The notes under the pieces are model-generated. The model was given only the letters and a program-made list of their open reading frames with translations. It made no database searches and was not told where the DNA came from. Positions 9,252 to 17,179 of a stretch of DNA of 64,000 nt are shown in pieces. The stretch is from the NCBI GenBank assembly GCA_963789025.1, contig CAWBIT010000006.1, positions 248,001 through 312,000 of the forward strand, given 5' to 3'. Made by a program: the position numbers and the translations under genes. Source of the DNA: AP-15 sp963789025. GTDB lineage: Bacteria > Pseudomonadota > Alphaproteobacteria > ATCC43930 > CGMCC-115725. Numbering within the stretch: position 1 is the first letter of the stretch; each line of letters starts with the position of its first letter.

Positions 9252-9498
9252 CGGCTGCGAAAGAAGCGTTCCCCCTCGCGCCCGTGTCAATGATCATGCC
9301 GCGGCACTGAACCGGCAAAATTGGCGGGGGCACGGTCCGGTGGTTCGAGCGCATGCGGCGAGAAGCTGGCAAGTTGGCTTTCGCGATATACACAGGCTCG
9401 AACGCCGCAAAATTGGGCCGGTTAGTTGCCATATGGTTGCCACTGGGTGGCAGCCGCTCAGATCTCCAGCAATGATGCTCTGAGTCCCCTGATTCGAT

Positions 9499-9584
9499 TG
9501 GTGCGGACGGCGGGACTCGAACCCGCACCCGGTATCCCGGAGCAGATTTTAAGTCTGCTGCGTCTACCTTTTCGCCACGTCCGC
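9499..9584 (-). tRNA. tRNA-Leu (anticodon UAA)
   Basis: The minus strand folds as a class II tRNA. The 5' acceptor GCGGACG pairs with the 3' CGTCCGC, the anticodon arm is GCAGACT-TAA-AATCTGC, there is a long variable arm (TCCGGGATACCGGG), and the T arm is GCGGGTTCGAGTCCCGC. The discriminator A is at 9502, and CCA is encoded at 9501-9499. The gene lies 32 bp downstream of minE in the same direction. From 9252 to 9498 no gene is recognised, although a short frame begins MATNRPNFAAFEP 3' of the tRNA. Confidence 0.95.
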
Positions 9585-9616
9585 TCGCTCCGCTATTGTC
9601 GGGCCGCGCACCGCAT

Positions 9617-9970
9617 TCAGCTCTGCTTGACCCAGGGCGCCGGGCTCTCCCGATCGAGCCGCGCGGTCGGCGCCGGGCGAGGGCTGACGGCGGCGCCGTT
9701 GTTGATCGGCTTGAACAGAGAGCGGTCGATCTCGACGTTGATTTCGAGCAGCGAGGTGTCGGCCGATTTCCCGACATTGACGCGCAACGTGTCGTCGCGG
9801 ATCTCGACATAGCGGCCCACGACCTCGAGCAGATCCTTCTGCAATGCCGGCAGGAATTCCGGGGCGTCGCGGCTGGCCCGCTCATGGGCGAGCACGATCT
9901 TGAGCCGGTCCTTGGCGATCCCCGCGCTGTTGCGGCGCTCCGGGAAGAGCAGATCCAACAGGCGCATCAA
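9617..9970 (-). CDS. minE: Cell division topological specificity factor MinE
   Basis: A 117-aa MinE. The N-terminal membrane-targeting and MinD-contact helix (MRLLDLLFPERRNSAGIAKDRLKIVLAHER) and the C-terminal dimerisation part (RYVEIRDDTLRVNVGKSADTSLLEINVEI) are both present. MinE releases MinD from the membrane and drives the pole-to-pole oscillation that places the FtsZ ring at midcell. It is longer than most MinE (about 85-95 aa) because of a Pro/Arg-rich tail after residue 90. Its ATG overlaps the minD stop (ATGA), so the two are translationally coupled. Confidence 0.95.
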   Translation of the reverse strand: MMRLLDLLFPERRNSAGIAKDRLKIVLAHERASRDAPEFLPALQKDLLEVVGRYVEIRDDTLRVNVGKSADTSLLEINVEIDRSLFKPINNGAAVSPRPAPTARLDRESPAPWVKQS

Positions 9971-10785
9971 GCTCTCCCGAACAGGCTGCGGAAGATGCTC
10001 CTGCGCTCGGGCTGGAGGAACCGCATTTCGCGTTGTTCGCCGACAAAGCGCGCCACGGAGTTGAGATAGGCGCGCCCCGCCGGGCTTTCCTCGTCGAAGG
10101 CAACTGGGGTCCCGGTGTTCGAGGCCTTCAGCACCGATTCCGATTCGGGGATCACGCCGAGCAGGGGGATCGAAAGGATTTCCTTGACGTCCTCGACCGA
10201 AAGCATTTCGCCCTTTTTGACGCGCTCCAGCGAATAGCGGGTCAGCAGCAGATGCACCTCGACCGGCTCCAGATTGTGTTCGGCGCGGCGCGATTTGGAC
10301 GCCAGGATGCCGATGATCCGGTCGCTGTCGCGCACCGAAGAAACCTCGGGGTTGGTGACGATGATTGCGCTGTCGGCGAAATAGAGCGCGGTGATCGCAC
10401 CGTGCTCGATCCCGGCCGGACTGTCGCAGACGATATAGTCGAAATTGTCCTTCAGTTCTTCGAGCACCCGCTCCACCCCATCGCGCTTCAGGGCCTCCTT
10501 GTCCCGCGTCTGCGACGTCGGGAAAACGTAGAGGTTGTCGTTCCGCTTATCCTTGATCAGCGCTTGGTTTAGCTTGGCGTCGCCGTTGATGACATTGATG
10601 AAATCGAACACGACGCGGCGCTCGCACCCCATGATCAGGTCGAGGTTGCGCAACCCGACATCAAAGTCGATAACGACGGTGCGCTTGCCGCGCAGCGCCA
10701 GCCCGGCGGCGATCGCGGCTGCGGAGGTGGTCTTGCCGACGCCCCCTTTGCCCGAAGTGAGCACGATTACTTTGGCCAAACACAC
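9967..10785 (-). CDS. minD: Septum site-determining ATPase MinD
   Basis: A 272-aa ParA/MinD-family ATPase. The deviant Walker A is VLTSGKGGVGKTTSAAA (signature Lys before the P-loop), Walker A' is VIDFDVGLRNLDL and Walker B is YIVCDSPAGIE. The C terminus ends in a basic, Phe/Leu-containing amphipathic stretch (SIFRSLFGRA) expected to insert into the inner membrane. MinD recruits MinC to block FtsZ polymerisation away from midcell. Gene order minC-minD-minE on the minus strand, with an 85-bp minC-minD gap and a minD/minE overlap, is the usual operon. Confidence 0.97.
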   Translation of the reverse strand: MCLAKVIVLTSGKGGVGKTTSAAAIAAGLALRGKRTVVIDFDVGLRNLDLIMGCERRVVFDFINVINGDAKLNQALIKDKRNDNLYVFPTSQTRDKEALKRDGVERVLEELKDNFDYIVCDSPAGIEHGAITALYFADSAIIVTNPEVSSVRDSDRIIGILASKSRRAEHNLEPVEVHLLLTRYSLERVKKGEMLSVEDVKEILSIPLLGVIPESESVLKASNTGTPVAFDEESPAGRAYLNSVARFVGEQREMRFLQPERRSIFRSLFGRA

Positions 10786-10870
10786 CTCCCCCTTTTCCCC
10801 AGCAAACCCGATGCGGCCCAGTCGCGGCGGTCCCCACCGCGCGCGAAAGCGCCGCCTGCAATGATGAGCG

Positions 10871-11599
10871 TCAATTTCGCTCGATGGTCAACCGATCATC
10901 GACGAGCGCGATCTGCACCGGTAAACCCCGGTGTTCCGGCGGGATTTGATCGCTGACAAGATAATGTCCGGCGATGCTGACCAGCTCCGCCTCGAGCCGG
11001 CTACAAAAGATTCGCGCCTCGGCGTCGCCGCCGGCGCCGGCGAGAGCCCGGCCACGCAGCGCCGCGTAAACATGGATGTTGCCGTCGGCCATGATTTCGG
11101 CCCCTGCGCTGACCGGCGCAGTGACGACGAGATCGGCGCCGCGGGCATAGATCTGGGTGCCCGAGCGGACCGGCTGGGTTATCAGCCGCGATTTGGCCGC
11201 GGACGGGACAGCGTGGCCTTGCAGCCCCTCACCGGCCCCTGGTTGACCTGCCCCTGGCGCGGCCTCCGCAAGGCGTGGCCGGCTGGGCTGTGTGGCGTTG
11301 GGCGCGAAGCCTGCGAGACCGGCGGCGGCGGCGGCATCTGCTTGAACCGGCGCGGCATTTTGGATCCCGATCAGGGTCAAGGTGTGACGGCGCAGGATCT
11401 CCTTGGCCTCGGCGAACTCGGCTTCGCGAGCGAACTCCTCCACCCCTTTCAGATCGAGCACGACCGGCGCGTTGTGGAAGAAACGTGGGCTGCGCTGCAC
11501 CTGCTCGGCGAGTTCGGCCTCGAAACCGGGATCGCGCAACATTCCGGCGCGCACCACCATGACGGTGAAGACTGCGCCCTGCACGAGATTGCCCGCCAT
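10871..11599 (-). CDS. minC: Septum site-determining protein MinC
   Basis: A 242-aa FtsZ inhibitor. The N-terminal domain (VFTVMVVRAGMLRDPGFE, APVVLDLKGVEE) is joined by an Ala/Gly/Pro-rich linker of about 60 residues to the C-terminal beta-helix domain, with conserved VRSGTQIYARGADLVV, GAEIMADGNIHVYAALRGRA and LEAELVSIAGHY. The frame is open for 12 codons above this ATG and reads SVFR, which resembles the conserved F-x-[IL]-x-G start of MinC, but no standard start codon lies there. The annotated ATG may therefore be slightly internal. It is first gene of the min operon. Confidence 0.94.
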   Translation of the reverse strand: MAGNLVQGAVFTVMVVRAGMLRDPGFEAELAEQVQRSPRFFHNAPVVLDLKGVEEFAREAEFAEAKEILRRHTLTLIGIQNAAPVQADAAAAAGLAGFAPNATQPSRPRLAEAAPGAGQPGAGEGLQGHAVPSAAKSRLITQPVRSGTQIYARGADLVVTAPVSAGAEIMADGNIHVYAALRGRALAGAGGDAEARIFCSRLEAELVSIAGHYLVSDQIPPEHRGLPVQIALVDDRLTIERN

Positions 11600-11783
11600 C
11601 CGAAATACGCTACCCGCCCGCGGCGATTTGAAACGCTACGGGTTAACCCCAAATCGTGCCCCCCGCAACCGGTTTTGCCGAGGATTGCCCAGCGTTTTCA
11701 GAGGCGGGTAGACCTGAATCGCACTGTCCGGCGCCTGCAAGGGCCGAAAATGACGCTGCAGCCACAGATCGGACACGAGCGGA

Positions 11784-11978
11784 TCAGCTCATTCCGGTTA
11801 TGGCGCTGAGCAGACTTCGTACACCCAGACCCATCCCGGCCAGCGCTGCGGCCGCGAGCACCAGTGCGAGCACGATCATGCGCATTCCGGATGAAGGCCG
11901 AATCACCGCCAGCGATATCAGCACCAGGGCGCCGCCGATGATGGCGAGCGCAGGCCAGTCGAGCATCCTCGTAAGCAC
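11784..11978 (-). CDS. Small two-helix membrane protein, unknown
   Basis: A 64-aa open frame, MLTRMLDWPALAIIGGALVL onward, with two hydrophobic segments (about residues 8-25 and 33-55) separated by a short basic loop (RPSSGMRM). No known family is recognised. It lies in the gap between minC and the divergent cytochrome gene, on the same strand as min but about 180 bp upstream of minC. Codon choice looks coding-like, but no homology can be claimed. It could be a chance frame. Confidence 0.4.
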   Translation of the reverse strand: MLTRMLDWPALAIIGGALVLISLAVIRPSSGMRMIVLALVLAAAALAGMGLGVRSLLSAITGMS

Positions 11979-12111
11979 CTCCGGTACCCACCCTGCGGCA
12001 CCGAGATTAACCTGCGGTTAAGGGGCCCGCGGCAAAGCGCACTAACGTCGAGACAATTTTTCGGAGCATTGCAACAAGCGAACGCCCGAGGCGTTCCACC
12101 ACGGAGCTTTT

Positions 12112-13587
12112 TTGAACCGAACAGGAGGGGGCATGCCCGCAACCGCGATGCGATTGGTCAGCCTGGCCTGCGCCACCTTGATGCTGGCGCTCGGTTCCGC
12201 CTACGCCCAGCAGGCGCCTCAAACTCCGGCCCCGAATCCGTATTCGATGGGCACCGAAGGTCCCAATCAGGGGCCGCGCGGGCTGACGAGCTATATGCCG
12301 GTGGCCATAACGGAGACGTTCGCCCAGCTGATGGCGCGCTTGTCGGGCGAGAAACCGGCCGTCGAACAGGTACACAGCGCTCTGCTCAGCGAGCGTTACG
12401 ATCTGAGCGACCGCCCCGCCCAGGGCGTCACGATGGACCGGACAAAACCCATTCAGGAGGGCGTCCGCGTCAAATTGCCAGCCGGCGTGACCTGGGAGAG
12501 CCTTGCGGCGATGAGCCCGGACCAGATCCGCAACCAGAACCTCTATCCGAAGGGGTTCTATCCGCTGCCGCATCCCAAGCACCAGGAGGGCGGCTTTGTC
12601 TTTCCGCACTTCTTGATCGACGCGATCAAGCAGCAGGACGGGCGAGACCTGAAGCGGTTCGACATCGATTTCGATCTGCCGGACCACTTCCTCGCCGAGT
12701 TTCCTCCGGCGATCTACCTGACCCCGCGCACCGATCTGGGCGATGTTTCGCAGGGCAAACTGGTCTCGCTGACCAATTACTACCAGCTGTTCAACGGCAT
12801 TCTTACCCCGAGGCAGCTGGAAGGGCTGCGCCTGTTGCTGACGCCCTTTCCACAGCAACAGTTCAATGCCACCGAGGATCGCCGCGCGGAGCTGCCCAGC
12901 CAGGGCGCGGCTTGCTTCGATTGCCATTCGAACGGCCACCAAAACGGCGCGACGCACCTCGCCCCCGATGCCCGCCCCGAGTGGTTCCGCCACCGCATCA
13001 AGACGATATCGCTTCGCGGCCTTAACATTCAGCGCCTTTTCGGCTCGCAGCGCGCCCTGAAGACAGTCGAGGATTTCACCGAGTTCGAGCAGCGCACCGC
13101 CTATTTCGACGGTGATATCGTGGAGGCCACCAAGAAAGGGGTTAACCCCCTGGAGCGCGGCAGCCAGGTCGACTTCATGGCCGATTTTCAAGAGATGCTG
13201 GATTTTCCGCCGGCGCCCAAGCTGGATGTCTTCGGCAAGCTCGATCCCGCCAAAGCGACACAGGGCGAGATGCGGGGCCAGGATATTTTCTTCGGCAAAG
13301 GTCAATGCGCGACGTGCCACCAGCCGCCCTTCTACACCGACAATTTGATGCACAACCTCCAGACCGAACGTTTCTTCAAGCCGGTGATGATCAACAACAT
13401 GATGGCGGTCGGCGACGGGCCGATCAAAACCTTTGCTTTGCGCGGTGTGAAGGACAACCCTCCTTATCTGCATGACGAGCGTCTTCTGACCTTGGAGGAC
13501 ACAGTCGAGTTCTTCAACCTGATCCTCGGCACCAAGCTGGCGCCACAGGAGAAGCAGGATCTGGTGGCGTTTATGCGAGCCCTCTAG
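12112..13587 (+). CDS. Exported di-heme cytochrome c (cytochrome c peroxidase-related)
   Basis: 491 aa. A signal peptide (MRLVSLACATLMLALGSAYA, from the internal Met about 10 residues in) directs it to the periplasm. There are two heme attachment motifs: CFDCH at about residue 266 and CATCH at about residue 401. The C-terminal half (KAxxGEMRGQDIFFGKGQCATCH, LRGVKDNPPYLHDERLLTLEDTVEFF) resembles the C-terminal domain of MauG/CCP-type di-heme proteins. The N-terminal 250 residues lack a CCP-type first domain. Likely role: electron transfer or peroxide reduction in the periplasm. It is divergent from the small membrane protein and convergent with the lipoprotein gene, and no cytochrome maturation genes are adjacent. 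Confidence 0.85.
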   Translation: MNRTGGGMPATAMRLVSLACATLMLALGSAYAQQAPQTPAPNPYSMGTEGPNQGPRGLTSYMPVAITETFAQLMARLSGEKPAVEQVHSALLSERYDLSDRPAQGVTMDRTKPIQEGVRVKLPAGVTWESLAAMSPDQIRNQNLYPKGFYPLPHPKHQEGGFVFPHFLIDAIKQQDGRDLKRFDIDFDLPDHFLAEFPPAIYLTPRTDLGDVSQGKLVSLTNYYQLFNGILTPRQLEGLRLLLTPFPQQQFNATEDRRAELPSQGAACFDCHSNGHQNGATHLAPDARPEWFRHRIKTISLRGLNIQRLFGSQRALKTVEDFTEFEQRTAYFDGDIVEATKKGVNPLERGSQVDFMADFQEMLDFPPAPKLDVFGKLDPAKATQGEMRGQDIFFGKGQCATCHQPPFYTDNLMHNLQTERFFKPVMINNMMAVGDGPIKTFALRGVKDNPPYLHDERLLTLEDTVEFFNLILGTKLAPQEKQDLVAFMRAL

Positions 13588-13622
13588 CCCGCAGACACGC
13601 TGGCCCTCTCGGCGGCTCGCGT

Positions 13623-13934
13623 CTATTGCGGCACCGAAGCGGGCGGCAGCGGCGCTCGTTGAATCGGCGCGTTCAGCGGCTGCGGCGCGCCCACCTCCGG
13701 CTGTTGCGGGTATTGCGGCGCCGCGCCGGACGCCGGCTGTTGTGGGTATTGCGGCGCCGCGCCGGGCGCCGGCGGATAGGGATTAGCCGCCCCGTAGGGA
13801 TAACCTGCCGTGTAAGGGTAGGGCGGATAGCCCCACGGGGAGTAGCCGTAAGGATAATAATAACATCCGGACAACAGACCGGCGCTCGCCACGGCGGCCA
13901 GCCCGATCCATCGCATCCGAGGTGGTTTTGTCAT
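13623..13934 (-). CDS. Pro/Tyr-rich lipoprotein
   Basis: About 103 aa from MTKPPRMRW. The lipobox LLSGC follows a short basic and hydrophobic signal, so the protein is probably lipid-anchored in the envelope. The mature part is almost entirely YPYG/YPPYP repeats followed by a Pro/Gln/Ala stretch containing the unit GAAPQYPQQP twice. This is low-complexity and no enzymatic domain is present. The ATG overlaps the stop of the enoyl-CoA hydratase (ATGA), so it is probably co-transcribed and coupled to that gene. A longer start at 14018 lies inside the hydratase gene and is not supported. Function unknown. Confidence 0.7.
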   Translation of the reverse strand: MTKPPRMRWIGLAAVASAGLLSGCYYYPYGYSPWGYPPYPYTAGYPYGAANPYPPAPGAAPQYPQQPASGAAPQYPQQPEVGAPQPLNAPIQRAPLPPASVPQ

Positions 13935-14734
13935 GACTGCCTCGCTCCCGAGAAATTCGGCCGGCGCTTTTCGAGAAACGCGCGGACGCCTTCGACAAAT
14001 TCCTCGGACGCGGCGCACGCGGCAATGCTCTCGGTCTCGCGCTGCAGCTGTGCATTCAACATTTGACCTACCGAGGCCTCGATCAGCGCTTTGGTGCGCC
14101 CGTAAGCATGGGTCGGACCGTTCGCCAGCCGTGTCGCGAGCGCCATCGCCTCGGCCTCGAGCGCCGCCGATGGAACCAGCCGATTGACGAGGCCGAGCTC
14201 GAGGGCGCGCCGCGCATCAAAGCGGTCGCCGAGCAACATCAACTCCGCCGCCCGCTTTAGCCCGACGATGCGGGGCAATGTCATCGTCATGCCGCCATCC
14301 GGGCTGGTTCCGACATGGATATAGCCGGACGCGAAAACACAATCCTCGGCTGCGACGGCCAGATCGGCGGCGAGCACGAGGCTGAGGCCGAAGCCTGCCG
14401 CCGCACCATGCGCCGCAACGACAACCGGCTTTGGCATGTGCCGCAATGCGATCAGCAGCGGGTGCAACGTATCGACGATCGCATGCAGGGCCTTTTCGCG
14501 GGCCGTGGGCTCGAGCGAAATCAGTTCGCCGAACATATTGATGTCGCCGCCGGCGCAGAAATGCGAGCCGGCGCCGCGCAACAGCACGACCCGGGAAACT
14601 GCATCCTCGGCGGCTTCGGCCGCCGCTGCGGCGAGCTCGCCGATCATCTCGCGGTTGGCGGCGTTGAGCTCCGCCGGCCGATTCAGGACGATCTCCAGAA
14701 CGGCCCCGCGCCGCTGCACGATAACACTAGGCAT
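13931..14734 (-). CDS. Enoyl-CoA hydratase/isomerase family protein
   Basis: A 267-aa crotonase-fold protein. The oxyanion-hole and acyl-CoA segments are RVVLLRGAGSHFCAGGDINM and PVVVAAHGAAAGFGLSLVLAADL, and the trimerisation and helix region is LPRIVGLKRAAELMLLGDRFDA. This is the standard size for hydratases that hydrate 2-enoyl-CoA or isomerise it in fatty-acid or aromatic-CoA breakdown. The hydratase Glu pair is not certain (GGSP...MP-type region is TSPDGGMTMTLPRIV), so the exact reaction is open. Divergent from the amidohydrolase 45-60 bp away. Confidence 0.9.
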   Translation of the reverse strand: MPSVIVQRRGAVLEIVLNRPAELNAANREMIGELAAAAAEAAEDAVSRVVLLRGAGSHFCAGGDINMFGELISLEPTAREKALHAIVDTLHPLLIALRHMPKPVVVAAHGAAAGFGLSLVLAADLAVAAEDCVFASGYIHVGTSPDGGMTMTLPRIVGLKRAAELMLLGDRFDARRALELGLVNRLVPSAALEAEAMALATRLANGPTHAYGRTKALIEASVGQMLNAQLQRETESIAACAASEEFVEGVRAFLEKRRPNFSGARQS

Positions 14735-14793
14735 CGCTCGGCTCCTTTCGCGGTTCGGAATATCATACGGGCCGCTTTATGGGAGACCATACC

Positions 14794-16290
14794 ATGGCCT
14801 TTTCGATCCTGCGCGGCGGCCGCGTGCTCGACATCGCCGCAGGAACCGTGGAACCCGCCGATATCCTGGTCGAGGACGACACGATCCGCGAAATCGGCCC
14901 GCCCGGCTGCCCGGCCCCGGCCGATGCGGTCGAGATCGCCGCGGCGCGGCGGTTGCTGCATCCCGGTCTCGTCAACGCGCATACCCACGGCCACGGCAAC
15001 CTCGCCAAAGGGATGGGCGACCGCTGGCCTCTCGAACTGCTGCTGAGCGCGGCGCCCTGGATCACCGGAAACCGCACCGCCGAGGACAAGTATCTCTCGA
15101 CGCAGCTCGGCGCGGTCGAGATGGTCATGAAGGGCTGCACCGCCTGTTATGACCTCTCCTTCGAGTGGCCATTGCCGACCGCCGAAGGGTTGGCATTGGC
15201 GGGCAAGGCCTACGCAGATGTCGGCATGCGCGCGGTCATCGCCCCGATGGTCGCCGATCGCAGCTTTTACGAGGCGATCCCCGGTCTGATGGAGGCGCTG
15301 CCGCGCCCGCTCCAGGACCGGGTCGCCGAATTGCGGCTCCCGCCGGCCGAGGCGACCCTGTCGGCGATCCGCGAGGCATTGCGCGGCTGGTCCTTCGACC
15401 GCGCCCAGGTGCGCCCCGCGGTCGCGCCGACGATACCGCATCACTGTTCCGACGCCTTCATCCTCGGCTGCGCCGATCTGGCGCGCGAGTTCGGCCTCGG
15501 AGTCCACAGCCACGTCGCCGAATCCAAAGTGCAGGCGGTGACCGGGATCCGCCTCTACGGCCGGACGCAGACCGCTCATCTCGACAGCCTCGGCGTGCTC
15601 GGGCCGCATTTCACGGTCGCCCATGGCGTGTGGCTCGACGAAGACGACATGGCCCGCCTCGGCGACCATGGCGCCTCGGTCGCGCACAATCCCGGCAGCA
15701 ACATGCGGCTCGGCAGCGGGCTCGCCGATGCGAGAGCCATGCTCGAACGCCGGGTCAATCTCGGGATCGGCACCGACGGGGCGAATTGCGCGGACAACCA
15801 GAACATGTACGAGGCGATGCGGCTGGCGTCCTTTGTCTCCAAGGTGCAGGGGCCGGATTGGCGGCGCTGGCTGACGACGCGCGAGGCCGCGCTGGCGGCG
15901 ACCGAGGGCAGCGCCCGCGCCCTGGGGCTCGGCGACCGGATCGGCCGGCTCGCGCCGGGCTACAAGGCCGACATCGTCATGCTCGACCTCGACCATCCGA
16001 ACTGGCTGCCGTTCAACGACCCGGTCAACCAGCTGGTCCACACCGAGGACGGCACCGCGGTCTCCAGCGTCATGATCGGCGGCCGTCTGGTCGTCGATAA
16101 CCGCCGCGTCGTCACCGTCGATCTCGACCGGCTGCGCGATCGGGTCGCGGCAGCGCGCGAGCGCCTCGCCGCCGCCAATGCCGACAACCGCCGCCTCTAC
16201 GAAGCGCTCGAACCGGTCGTCGGCAGCTATTGCCCAGGTCTGGCCCGCACCCCCTACCACATCCACCGCTACGGCGCGCGGCTGGAATAG
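14794..16290 (+). CDS. Amidohydrolase family protein (cytosine-deaminase / ATZ-TRZ-like), intact copy
   Basis: About 498 aa, a metal-dependent TIM-barrel hydrolase. Metal and catalytic motifs are visible: HPGLVNAHTHGHGNL (HxH), VHSHVAESK (His then Glu), TVAHGVWLDEDDMARLG (His) and GTDGANCADNQNMYEAM (Asp). The C-terminal composite beta domain ends in APGYKADIVMLDLDHPNW. Substrates of this class are deaminated or dechlorinated heterocycles or guanidines; the exact one is unknown. The start at 14794 is preferred over 14779 because GGGAGA lies upstream at good spacing. Bases 15385-16290 are duplicated without indels at 19799-20704, and a scrap recurs near 23690. Confidence 0.9.
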   Translation: MAFSILRGGRVLDIAAGTVEPADILVEDDTIREIGPPGCPAPADAVEIAAARRLLHPGLVNAHTHGHGNLAKGMGDRWPLELLLSAAPWITGNRTAEDKYLSTQLGAVEMVMKGCTACYDLSFEWPLPTAEGLALAGKAYADVGMRAVIAPMVADRSFYEAIPGLMEALPRPLQDRVAELRLPPAEATLSAIREALRGWSFDRAQVRPAVAPTIPHHCSDAFILGCADLAREFGLGVHSHVAESKVQAVTGIRLYGRTQTAHLDSLGVLGPHFTVAHGVWLDEDDMARLGDHGASVAHNPGSNMRLGSGLADARAMLERRVNLGIGTDGANCADNQNMYEAMRLASFVSKVQGPDWRRWLTTREAALAATEGSARALGLGDRIGRLAPGYKADIVMLDLDHPNWLPFNDPVNQLVHTEDGTAVSSVMIGGRLVVDNRRVVTVDLDRLRDRVAAARERLAAANADNRRLYEALEPVVGSYCPGLARTPYHIHRYGARLE

Positions 16291-16329
16291 CAATTCCAAG
16301 AGTTCCGAGCGGCAGCGTTATCGTTTCGA

Positions 16330-16752
16330 TCAGCTCGTTCCGGTTTCTGGGGGTGTTTGCAGCGGCACGCCGGTGATATCGGTTTGCGAGAAATCGTCGC
16401 CCTGAAACAGCAGCGGCAGCCGACGGCTCTTCGCGAGAGCATAGGCAAAGCAGTCGCCGTAATTGAGCCCAGCTGGATGTCGACCTTTGCCAAATCGTCG
16501 CCAGGCGAGCCGGGCGATCTCGGCTTGGTCTTGGTCCACCGCAACAATCTCGATGGCGGCGCGGTAGATCAGCAAATCGAGCTCGCGTCCACCCGCCTCA
16601 CCCTTTCGGCTCTCGATGACCATCGACGCTTCCAGAAAATTCGCCGCCGATAGGAGATGCGGCGAACAGGACTCGATTGCCCGGGCAATGCCGACTGCGT
16701 TCGCTTCGTTCAACAGCACCGCGATGATGGCAGAGGTATCGATGACCATCAA
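16330..16752 (-). CDS. vapC: VapC-type PIN-domain toxin (module 1)
   Basis: A 140-aa PIN-domain RNase. The acidic residues expected for Mg2+ binding are present: MVIDTSAIIAVL (first Asp), FLEASMVIESR (Glu), LNYGDCFAYALAKSRRLPLLFQGDDF (two further Asp). VapC toxins cut tRNA or rRNA when free of antitoxin. Its ATG overlaps the stop of the upstream vapB by a few bases, the usual antitoxin-first order. It lies between the intact amidohydrolase and the first adenylate cyclase. Confidence 0.92.
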   Translation of the reverse strand: MMVIDTSAIIAVLLNEANAVGIARAIESCSPHLLSAANFLEASMVIESRKGEAGGRELDLLIYRAAIEIVAVDQDQAEIARLAWRRFGKGRHPAGLNYGDCFAYALAKSRRLPLLFQGDDFSQTDITGVPLQTPPETGTS

Positions 16753-17003
16753 CGAGGCAGCCCATATTCGTCATAGCCCAGAATCTCGTCTGGGGTCCGC
16801 GTATCGAGATCCGGCAACGACGCGCAACGCTTGCCGATTTCCAGGATTTCAGCGGCTAGGCTGCGTCCCGCCCGGCCCCGCCGGACCCTCTGCAGGCGCT
16901 CTTCTGCCGCCCTATGAACTGCGGTTGTGACTGTTTCTCCGGTGAGTGCGGCAAGCTCACGCACAGATTTTTCCGTCGCTGGGTCTTTGATATTGAGCGG
17001 CAT
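16749..17003 (-). CDS. vapB: VapB-type antitoxin (module 1)
   Basis: About 84 aa from MPLNIKDPATEKSVRELAAL. The motif xIKDPxxxxLxRELAxxTGET is typical of the Rv0623/PSK-type VapB antitoxins. The N-terminal part would bind DNA, and the C-terminal DEILGYDEYGLPR tail would wrap the toxin. A longer start (17123) adds 40 residues without similarity and is rejected. It is followed immediately by vapC with a stop/start overlap. No clear palindromic operator was found upstream. Confidence 0.88.
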   Translation of the reverse strand: MPLNIKDPATEKSVRELAALTGETVTTAVHRAAEERLQRVRRGRAGRSLAAEILEIGKRCASLPDLDTRTPDEILGYDEYGLPR

Positions 17004-17179
17004 AGATGGTGCCTTTGCAGAAGATTTATGTAAATGAAGATAATCCGTATCGACGGCAAGTTCAATTCCGCTTTGATGTGGCGTGGCATACCGGCGTACG
17101 AAGGCGCCGACTTTCGTGCCCATTCCCCTCGGTGCAAAGGGTCGCGGTTGTGATATGATCGGCGTGGCTGGGGGAGGCT

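Noticed and set aside
9320..9450. Short frame MATNRPNFAAFEPVYIAK after tRNA-Leu, possible integrase start
   Set aside because: Loses gene-like composition after about 45 codons and has no integrase motif; too short to annotate.
12007..13473. 488-aa frame on the minus strand opposite the di-heme cytochrome gene
   Set aside because: Mirror frame of a high-GC gene; no domain, and the plus strand has signal peptide and heme motifs.
14683..16299. 538-aa minus-strand frame opposite the amidohydrolase
   Set aside because: Composition typical of antisense frames (Arg/Asp/Gly/Val-rich) and no recognised motif. The same frame recurs at 19688-20674 only because the DNA is duplicated.
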